A stretch of DNA of 64,000 nt, taken from the NCBI RefSeq assembly GCF_003813965.1, contig NZ_CP033896.1:558001-622000 (forward strand), given 5' to 3'. The notes under the pieces are model-generated. The model worked only from the letters and a program-made list of their open reading frames with translations. It was not told the origin of the DNA and ran no database searches. Made by a program: the position numbers and the translations under genes. Of the stretch, positions 57,753 to 64,000 are shown piece after piece (within the stretch, counting starts at the first letter, position 1; each line of letters starts with the position of its first letter). Origin of the DNA: Corynebacterium choanae. Lineage in GTDB: Bacteria > Actinomycetota > Actinomycetes > Mycobacteriales > Mycobacteriaceae.

Positions 57753-58217
57753 CTAATTCCACCACGGTTGAAAATCGGGCAAAATATCGCGCTCGTCCAG
57801 GTTTAAATAGGTGGCGATCAGTTGCGCCAACACCGGCTCTAGCAGCTCAACGAGCAGCTGCGGATCGCGGGCTCGTCGAACCAGCGGTGCCCGAAACACC
57901 ACAATATAGGCGCCCACCGTATTGCCTTGCGCATCAATCGACGGCGGGATAAGTCGGGCAATGGGCACTGCCCCGTCGGCAACAATAGTGTCGGCGAAAT
58001 ACACCTCGTCCGGGTTTAACCGCATTCGCGGAATCCAATCCACTGCCACCGCTAAACCGGACACATTATCCCGATACGCTTCAGTGAGCGATAAATAGGT
58101 TTGCGCAACAAGCCGGTGAAACGCGGTTGCTCTGCTTACCGCGGCGGGAACCGCCGGCGGCAACAGCACGCCACGTTGGCCGCGGCCGTGCCGATCCCGA
58201 AACACTCTGTTACGCAT
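57753..58217 (-). CDS. DUF1025 zincin-fold protein lacking the metal motif
   Basis: Encodes 154 residues. Sequence order matches the actinobacterial metallopeptidase-like DUF1025 family: a variable N-terminus, VAVDWIPRMRL, GAYIVVFRAPLVRRARD, then the active-site helix position. Active family members carry HExxHH there; this protein has EPVLAQLIATYLNLDERDI, with no histidine. It should therefore not bind zinc in the usual way. Opposite in strand to whiB and the DUF3499 gene; in M. tuberculosis the family member sits at the same place (Rv3259). Confidence 0.85.
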   Translation of the reverse strand: MRNRVFRDRHGRGQRGVLLPPAVPAAVSRATAFHRLVAQTYLSLTEAYRDNVSGLAVAVDWIPRMRLNPDEVYFADTIVADGAVPIARLIPPSIDAQGNTVGAYIVVFRAPLVRRARDPQLLVELLEPVLAQLIATYLNLDERDILPDFQPWWN

Positions 58218-58432
58218 AGATAGTCAGCTTAACGCGTTGCCTGCGGCAATCGGGGCAGGCATGCCCAGGCTTTTCCAGTAGGGGTTACCACGCTCTCAGT
58301 GCGGCATCGTGGGACAACAATCACCCGCCGCCTGCCCACCACCCCCAGGTGATCTGGCAGGGCAAGCCGATTGACCGGGTATCGGTTCGGCATGATCGGC
58401 ATCTTGCCCAAGAGTCGGTATCATAACGCTTC

Positions 58433-58915
58433 GTGAGTCGTCCACGAATCTGTTGCCGTCCCGGGTGTGCGCAGCCCGCTGTTGCCACTTTGACCTATTC
58501 GCAACCCAAACAGATCGCTACCCTGCGCCAGCTTGTCAGCAGCAGCAACGGCCACAGCTGGGATCTCTGTATCGATCATGCAGCAGTAATTCGTGCCCCT
58601 ATCGGTTGGACACTGCGGGATCCACACGGATTTGCCACCCCAACCCCGCCGCAGCAGCGAACAAACGCTGCCACTGGTGCCGCCACACCCGGGAGCACAC
58701 TGCGCCCCGGGGGGCGGAAATCTTCCCTCAGCGACCCACTAACAGAGCTCGACGAGATCAGCTATTCGCAGCCAAAAGCAGGGCCGGTACCGCCGCCAAA
58801 AGGTCCCGGTGCCCCGCATCCCGCCCAGCGTCCCCGCACCCGGCGCGGCACCCAGCGTGGCCATTTATATGTGGTCGAACCACAGCCATCAGCCGCCGAG
58901 GAACCACTCGACTGA
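58433..58915 (+). CDS. DUF3499 protein
   Basis: Encodes 160 residues. The N-terminal two-thirds matches DUF3499: ICCRPGCAQPAVATLTYSQPKQIA and HSWDLCIDHAAVIRAPIGW, with Cys/His spacing (CCxxxC...C..H) suggesting a zinc ribbon. The remainder is Pro/Gly/Arg-rich and low-complexity, ending RGHLYVVEPQP. GTG start. Function unknown. Rv3258c is the mycobacterial counterpart in the same order. Confidence 0.9.
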   Translation: MSRPRICCRPGCAQPAVATLTYSQPKQIATLRQLVSSSNGHSWDLCIDHAAVIRAPIGWTLRDPHGFATPTPPQQRTNAATGAATPGSTLRPGGRKSSLSDPLTELDEISYSQPKAGPVPPPKGPGAPHPAQRPRTRRGTQRGHLYVVEPQPSAAEEPLD

Positions 58916-59161
58916 CACCGTGAGCAGTGGCGTCGCGGCACCCTTGGCCACGGCCTGATCGGCACAGTCGAGTTCTGCTGCGGCAGGCGGCTGCGCAAAA
59001 AACACCCACCCCGGATTACACTGTGTGCAGGATGCAGTAAACAACCCGCCCCGGCGGGGGTTTCCGCGTACGCATCCGCCCCGCGCCGGTGACCGTTGAG
59101 GTGTACCCACCACCCCAGCTGTCGGCGACCCTTGTGTGAAGAAAGAACTGCTGAAGAACCT

Positions 59162-60577
59162 ATGACCGCCCGCACCCGTGACCTCGTCGACAAGATGGTA
59201 AAAGCCTACGATATTCGTGGGCTGGTCGATACCCATCTTGATGCTGCTGTCGCCTATGAGGTCGGCAATACCTTTGCCACCATCATGGCCGATGAAGGCT
59301 GCACCACCATTGGTATCGGCTACGACATGCGGCCATCCTCGCCGGCATTGGCAGCCGCGTTCGCCGACGGGGTGACAGCAGCAGGCAGCGACGCTGTGAT
59401 GTTCGGCCTGTGCGCCACCGACGAGCTGTATTTCGCCGCCGGCGCCTACCATATTGCCGGTGCCATGTTTACCGCCAGCCACAATCCGGCTGAATATAAC
59501 GGCATCAAACTCTGCCGCCCAGGAGCGGTACCAGTATCCACCGACAGCGGATTAGCTACCATCGCCGAGCAGCTCGTCACCGGGGAAACCATCACCGCCC
59601 CGGTTCCCGGAACACGCACGACGCGCGATATTTTGCCGGACTATGTGGCCAAGCTACGCGAACTGGTCAACCTTGCCGACCTACCATCGATCAAGGTCGC
59701 AATCGATGCTGGCAACGGCATGGCCGGGCACACCGCCCACGCCGTGTTCGCCAACACCCCAGTGGAAGTGCTGCCATTGTACTTCGAATTAGACGGCACC
59801 TTCCCCAACCATGAGGCCAACCCACTTGATCCGATGAACCTGGTCGACTTGCAGCAATTTGTGCGCGACAGCGGCGCCGATATAGGGCTGGCCTTCGACG
59901 GCGACGCGGATCGCTGCTTTGTCGTCGACGAACAGGGACGCCCCGTCTCCCCGTCGGTCGTCACCGCGCTCGTCGCAGTGTCCTATCTAACGAAATATCC
60001 GCAAGCCGCAATCATTCACAATCTCATCTGTTCGCAAACCGTGCCGGAAACCATCGTTGAACATGGCGGCCGGCCGGTCCGCACCCGGGTTGGGCACTCC
60101 TATATTAAAGCGACAATGGCCGAAGAACAGGCAGTATTCGGCGGGGAACATTCGGCACACTACTATTTCACCGAATTCTTTAATGCCGACTCTGGCATGT
60201 TGGCGGCACTGCACGTGCTGAACGTGCTTGGTGCCAGCGGCGGCACCCTGTCGGCGCTGGTGGATCAATATCAACGCTATGTTGCCTCCGGGGAAATCAA
60301 CACCCGGCTTGCTGATACCGCGCAGCGCGACGAAAAAATAGCGGCTGTACTGGACACATTCCATGATCGTATCGCCACCGTTGACCGGCTCGACGGGGTG
60401 ACGGTTACTCTCACCGAACCAGGCTGCTGGTTTAATCTGCGCGGCTCGAATACTGAACCGCTGCTGCGCCTCAATGCGGAAACCCCCAGCCAAGCACAAA
60501 CCGACACCCTAGTCGCCGAGATTTTCGCGATTATTCGCCCAAACAAGGACGATTCGACTGGAGCTGCGGCACCCTAG
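59162..60577 (+). CDS. manB: phosphomannomutase
   Basis: Encodes 471 residues of the PMM/PGM family. It converts mannose-6-phosphate to mannose-1-phosphate for GDP-mannose synthesis. The phosphoserine is Ser106 in FTASHNPAEYNGIK. The metal loop is FDGDADRCFVVDE (about 245-257), the sugar loop GGEHSAHYYF and the phosphate site RGSNTEPLLRLN (about 427-438). ATG at 59162 chosen by family N-termini (MVKAYDIRG). It works between ManA and ManC, both in this cluster. Confidence 0.96.
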   Translation: MTARTRDLVDKMVKAYDIRGLVDTHLDAAVAYEVGNTFATIMADEGCTTIGIGYDMRPSSPALAAAFADGVTAAGSDAVMFGLCATDELYFAAGAYHIAGAMFTASHNPAEYNGIKLCRPGAVPVSTDSGLATIAEQLVTGETITAPVPGTRTTRDILPDYVAKLRELVNLADLPSIKVAIDAGNGMAGHTAHAVFANTPVEVLPLYFELDGTFPNHEANPLDPMNLVDLQQFVRDSGADIGLAFDGDADRCFVVDEQGRPVSPSVVTALVAVSYLTKYPQAAIIHNLICSQTVPETIVEHGGRPVRTRVGHSYIKATMAEEQAVFGGEHSAHYYFTEFFNADSGMLAALHVLNVLGASGGTLSALVDQYQRYVASGEINTRLADTAQRDEKIAAVLDTFHDRIATVDRLDGVTVTLTEPGCWFNLRGSNTEPLLRLNAETPSQAQTDTLVAEIFAIIRPNKDDSTGAAAP

Positions 60578-60686
60578 ATCACTGCTGTACAAACCAAGGA
60601 CTGCTGGTTGCACCCGCAGCGCGGTAGGGTGGGGGCAACATTCCCGTCGGGCACTTGTCAGCCCCGCAACAGAAAGTGAGCATCCG

Positions 60687-61724
60687 ATGGACACTCCTGC
60701 CACGCAACCGACCGGCATTGCCGCCAGTATGGCTGCCGCCCTTGCCGCAGGATACGATCCACTCGCTGTGCACTTTTATGACCTTGCCCACGACGGGGCA
60801 CGCATCCGCAGTTTGGCGCAGCAAGTAGCAGACGGCGAATTCAACAGCCTGTACAACACGCATCCCCGCAGTGTGGTGATTCTCACCGACACCCTCACCC
60901 ATCGGCAGGCCGCACAGCTAGCTGCAGCATTGCGGGAACCTCATCCGTTGCCGATCGAAATCGTTGAGCAACTCCCTGAATATGTAGGCCCGCTCGACAT
61001 TGTCTGCCTTGTGAGCAATAGTGATACGCCACAGCTCATCCAGGCGGCGCGTCGCGCCGGGGAAGTGTCTGCACAGCTCATCATTGCTGCCGCCGGGGAG
61101 ACGATGCTTGCCCTTGAACCGCCGCGGGAAACAGTGAGCGTGGCGCTACCGCCAACCTCGTCAACTGTCACCCCGGTGTTTGTCGCAGCAGTAGTCGACA
61201 CGGTGCTGGCCAGTATTCGGGAAGAATCAGCGCTTCTTGCCGCCCGCCTTGAGGACTGGGCGCAGCGAGTCGATGACGAAATCACCGCCTGCTCTCCTGA
61301 CCGGGATCCACTGGTGAACCCTGCCTGCCAGCTATATGCCGCCATAGCGCAGCGCTGGTCACTGCACACCGCAACCAGCCACTGTGGACGCAGTGTTGCC
61401 CAACTTGCGGCGACACTGTGTACAGATGCGGGGCTTGCCGCCAGCTTTGGCGACGCCACGGTGATCGCCAACAATATCGCGCATCTTCCCGCACCGGCAC
61501 GCGACATTTTCTATGATCCTGAGCTTGACGGTGACGACCAATCGCACAGCCTCCCCCAGCCGATCGTGATCGCCTGGGGTGACACGAAACCACCCGCCGC
61601 ACCAATCACGGTGCGTGCGGAAACCATCGACGATCAGCAGCTGTCTCGCCTCGATGTTGCCTGTCGCCTGCTGATCCGGCTGCAAGCCGCCCTCATCGTC
61701 GGTCCGCCGAAAACAACCCGCTAG
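60687..61724 (+). CDS. TobH-like / SIS-fold-like protein
   Basis: Encodes 345 residues. It matches the actinobacterial protein that lies between manB and manA (TobH, Rv3256c). The pattern LDIVCLVSNSDTPQLIQAARRAGE with LIIAAAGETMLAL resembles a sugar-isomerase (SIS) domain. A catalytic role has not been shown and I see no clear catalytic set. ATG with GAAAGTGAG upstream. Co-directional with manB, 109 bp apart, so a part in mannose phosphate metabolism is likely from context. Confidence 0.8.
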   Translation: MDTPATQPTGIAASMAAALAAGYDPLAVHFYDLAHDGARIRSLAQQVADGEFNSLYNTHPRSVVILTDTLTHRQAAQLAAALREPHPLPIEIVEQLPEYVGPLDIVCLVSNSDTPQLIQAARRAGEVSAQLIIAAAGETMLALEPPRETVSVALPPTSSTVTPVFVAAVVDTVLASIREESALLAARLEDWAQRVDDEITACSPDRDPLVNPACQLYAAIAQRWSLHTATSHCGRSVAQLAATLCTDAGLAASFGDATVIANNIAHLPAPARDIFYDPELDGDDQSHSLPQPIVIAWGDTKPPAAPITVRAETIDDQQLSRLDVACRLLIRLQAALIVGPPKTTR

Positions 61725-62301
61725 ACACTGCGGTTGACCTGCCGCCCGCACCGCTTGCTGTGTGGCGGCCACCCCATCGAGTGTGCAAACCATCGCAGGT
61801 GCGCAAACCTTACGGCGTCTACACCCGCAAAAACGCAGCACAAGCCCCAGCACCCCCCCTGTCCTATCCTCACCAGCTGCTTCCCCGGTGCACCACCGAG
61901 GAAATGAGAACGAAAGTGGTGCGGGATACGCATGCTGTAGCGTGCCTTCACCTGGTGTTTTTTGATTTTAAACGCTGATGTGTCCCGGCAGGCCACACCG
62001 CTAGTTTGACCCAGTGTGGTGGCCAAACAGGCGGTGATCCTCTGCGGCGTCGCAGGTGGGCACATGGCCTTACAACACATTGTTCCTGGTCTGCATCGAA
62101 ATGCTGGGGCAGTGGGGAAGTTGTCAGCAGGTTTTACGGTGGATGTTAGGTGCCTATTAGGGCAACTAGCTACCATGGTCGATATGGTTTTTTCCGCACC
62201 TGCCCGACAGCCGGTGGGTGCAACAATACTGTCGCTGCAAACCGACTGCGGGGACAGCCTCCAGACATCGATGAGTACCCCCAAGGAGCAGTGAGCGTTC
62301 A
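61725..62301. other. gap tobH / manA
   Basis: About 580 bp. A 92-codon plus frame (62016-62294) next to manA has no domain or ribosome site and I do not call it. No hairpin terminator is prominent. Confidence 0.45.
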
Positions 62302-63543
62302 ATGCGTGTTCTTACCCCAGCGTTGCGGTCCTATCCGTGGGGTTCAAAAACCCTGCTCGCAAACCTGCGCGGCAGTGCAGCATCGGCGGTGAAAGAAGCC
62401 GAGCTGTGGTACGGCGCCCACCCGCAGGCACCATCAACCCTGGTTGATACCCCGCTCGACGAGGTAATCGCCAGCGATCCGCAAGGACAACTCGGGGCGG
62501 ATGTGGCGAAAATATTCACCAACGAACTGCCGTTTCTGTTGAAACTGCTCGCTGCCGACGAACCGCTTTCCCTGCAAGCCCACCCCACCAAAGCCCAAGC
62601 ACAGGCCGGCTTCCAAGCAGAAACCGCAGCAGGGATTGCGATGACTGCCGCTGATCGGAACTATCGGGATCCCAACCATAAGCCGGAAACCATTATTGCC
62701 CTCACCGAATTTTCGGCGCTGGTAGGTTTTCGCCCCCTTGCCCGAACCCGTGAATTATTTGCCGAACTTCGCTGCCCCGCATTAGCCCACTATCTTCCGC
62801 TGGCCAGCGCTGATGATGCCAGTGCAGAAAGTGAAGCCAGTGCACTGCGGGCACTGTTTACCACCTGGATCACCATACCGACCGCAACCCGCCGGGAACT
62901 GGTGGCCGCAGTCATCCAAGCCTGTGAAACACTCGTCGAGCGGGCAGCTACCGGCGACACACCACCGGCCTGGATGGTTGAGGTTGCAGCAAGCCTCATC
63001 AGTATCAACGAACGCTACCCAGGTGATGTGGGGGTGCTGGGCGCGATGCTGCTCAACAAAGTCACCCTTGCCCCAGGTGAAGCGCTCTTTTTAGGGGCCG
63101 GTCAGCTGCACGCATATGTACACGGACTCGGGGTAGAGATCATGGCCAATAGTGACAATGTGCTGCGCGGCGGGCTGACTTCCAAACACGTCGACGTGCC
63201 CGAATTGGTGAAAGTCTTAGACTTCCATCCCTTAGCAGACCCCTATATTCATCCCACAGAAACTGCTGGCCTTACCACCTATCCGGTGCCAGTCGAAGAA
63301 TTCACTATCAGCCACTGCCGGCCATCCGCCACCCCCACACAGCAACTCACTATTGCTGAGCCGGGTCCGCATGTGATGGTGTGCACAACCGGTGCGATCA
63401 CTATCACCACCGCCGCGAATGAACGTGTCACACTTGCCCCAACTGAGGCAGTGTGGATTCCTGCCAGTGACGGTGAGTTTAGCGTCGCCGGCCACGGCGA
63501 AGGATTCCTGGCAGGGGTGCCAGCAGCCGCCGACCGGAGCTAG
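62302..63543 (+). CDS. manA: mannose-6-phosphate isomerase, class I
   Basis: Encodes 413 residues. It interconverts fructose-6-phosphate and mannose-6-phosphate, the entry to the mannose branch. Cupin marks: YPWGSKTLL, the zinc-binding LSLQAHPTKAQA and NHKPETIIAL, then GAGQLHAYVHGLGVEIMANSDNVLRGGLTSKHVDV. Length is normal. Third of the manB-tobH-manA set. Confidence 0.96.
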   Translation: MRVLTPALRSYPWGSKTLLANLRGSAASAVKEAELWYGAHPQAPSTLVDTPLDEVIASDPQGQLGADVAKIFTNELPFLLKLLAADEPLSLQAHPTKAQAQAGFQAETAAGIAMTAADRNYRDPNHKPETIIALTEFSALVGFRPLARTRELFAELRCPALAHYLPLASADDASAESEASALRALFTTWITIPTATRRELVAAVIQACETLVERAATGDTPPAWMVEVAASLISINERYPGDVGVLGAMLLNKVTLAPGEALFLGAGQLHAYVHGLGVEIMANSDNVLRGGLTSKHVDVPELVKVLDFHPLADPYIHPTETAGLTTYPVPVEEFTISHCRPSATPTQQLTIAEPGPHVMVCTTGAITITTAANERVTLAPTEAVWIPASDGEFSVAGHGEGFLAGVPAAADRS

Positions 63544-63894
63544 CAGATAGGGCAATGATTGATAGTGGCAATGCTTGAAAGTATTGCCCTGTCTATGGGA
63601 AACGAATGCGGCAGGATACCCACTACCGTGCCACTTTGAGATACGCGATGTGTCGCAACTCGTTTTTTCCCACAACTTCAGGCACAGTTATGGCCAGGTG
63701 GCCGCCGCTATGAGCGAATCATTCTGTAGACTACAACGTTGGATTCGCCGCCATCTCGTGTGCGGATCACATCGCCTAATCGCAGATGATCTGTGCTGCC
63801 AGCTGCACGAAGTGTCAGCTGACACGCAAGAACATGCTGCATGTCCAGTTTTGCCCTGCTGTGGCTCATGCCGCGCCGATCGAGGAGCACACCC
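63544..63894. other. gap after manA
   Basis: About 350 bp. AGGGCAAT (63549-63556) and ATTGCCCT (63583-63590) form an 8-bp hairpin just after the manA stop, probably part of its terminator. No gene. Confidence 0.45.
63549..63590 (+). terminator. hairpin after manA
   Basis: 8-bp perfect arms with a 26-nt loop, 5 bp past the manA stop, without a T-run. Confidence 0.4.
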
Positions 63895-64000
63895 ATGGAA
63901 CCCTGGGATGAGGAAATCTTCCAAGAAGAAGTCGTCGTCGATTTTCTTGACGAACTTTCCGATTTGGAAGAAGACGACATTGTGCAAGCAGTCGACGATG
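63895..64000 (+). CDS. DUF4259-like acidic protein, 5' part only
   Basis: The window ends 35 codons into this gene. The visible part starts MEPWDEEIFQEEVVVDF and continues with acidic LDELSDLEEDD. It resembles the opening of small DUF4259 proteins of actinobacteria (W, FxxE, FLDEL pattern). GAGGAG 7 nt before the ATG is a strong ribosome site. Stop and full length are outside the window. Confidence 0.65.
   Translation, partial: MEPWDEEIFQEEVVVDFLDELSDLEEDDIVQAVDD

Noticed and set aside
62016..62294. 92-codon ORF just before manA
   Set aside because: No ribosome site, no recognisable family, and it ends right at manA by chance of frame.

Overview
The window reads as chromosomal DNA of a Corynebacterium or a very close relative (Mycobacteriales). 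Reasons: a split acyl-CoA carboxylase system (AccBC alpha chain, two AccD chains, AccE epsilon), a class Ib ribonucleotide reductase set nrdH-nrdI-nrdE, a WhiB regulator, an LCP/RmlD/WbbL arabinogalactan-linker block and a mannose-activation block. From memory, 4-19 kb (pgm, nadE, rpmJ, nrdHIE, gntR) follows Corynebacterium glutamicum order. The part from 25.8 kb to the end follows the Mycobacterium tuberculosis Rv3285-Rv3255c order (accA3, sseA, maf, accE, accD, birA, PH protein, purK, purE, then TIGR03089, LCP, rmlD, wbbL, manC, whiB2, DUF1025, DUF3499, manB, TobH, manA). The species cannot be named from the sequence alone. Intergenic gaps are unusually long; many of 300-950 bp show no convincing gene.

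Layout. 1-1107: 3' end of a 23S rRNA gene, 5S rRNA and the rRNA terminator. 1.2-3.6 kb: two FluC fluoride channel subunits and an AGCS amino-acid/Na+ symporter, all on the minus strand. 4.1-7.6 kb: phosphoglucomutase, a MauE/DoxX membrane protein and a membrane-anchored DsbA-like thiol oxidoreductase. 8.0-8.4 kb: two identical tRNA-Ala(GGC) genes and a strong terminator. 8.74-10.12 kb: an IS1249-like insertion sequence with inverted repeats, an 8-bp target duplication and a frame-broken transposase. 10.2-14.4 kb: a TetR regulator, a split-barrel flavoprotein, a fructosamine-kinase-like kinase, NAD synthetase and a cysteine-free L36. 14.9-18.7 kb: nrdHIE behind a well-spaced pair of NrdR boxes. 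19-24 kb: a GntR-family regulator, gluconokinase, a TetR regulator and glycerol kinase. 24.3-25.5 kb: two conserved hypothetical proteins.

25.8-42.1 kb is the acyl-CoA carboxylase and purine block: accBC, a rhodanese, an inserted plus-strand ATP-grasp gene of the Cj0069 family, a secreted or anchored hypothetical protein, maf, accE, two accD genes, biotin ligase (which biotinylates AccBC), a PH-domain membrane protein, purK and purE. 42.3-44.6 kb: a YdcF-like protein, a small membrane protein and a SelO pseudokinase. 44.9-49.0 kb: two permeases and a binding lipoprotein of a trehalose-type ABC importer, with no ATPase in the window.

49.8-63.5 kb is cell-envelope sugar metabolism: TIGR03089, LCP glycopolymer transferase, RmlD (dTDP-rhamnose), WbbL (rhamnosyl transfer to the linker), GDP-mannose pyrophosphorylase, WhiB, a zincin-fold protein that has lost its metal site, DUF3499, phosphomannomutase, a TobH-like protein and mannose-6-phosphate isomerase. 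The window ends inside an acidic DUF4259-like gene.

Most unusual: the Cj0069-family gene inserted into a conserved block, extra segments inside BirA and RmlD, the IS with clustered frame breaks, perfect short tandem repeats at 18,988 and 21,483, and a set of long hairpins without U-tracts at gene ends. I found no CRISPR array, prophage or clear novel multi-gene defence system.
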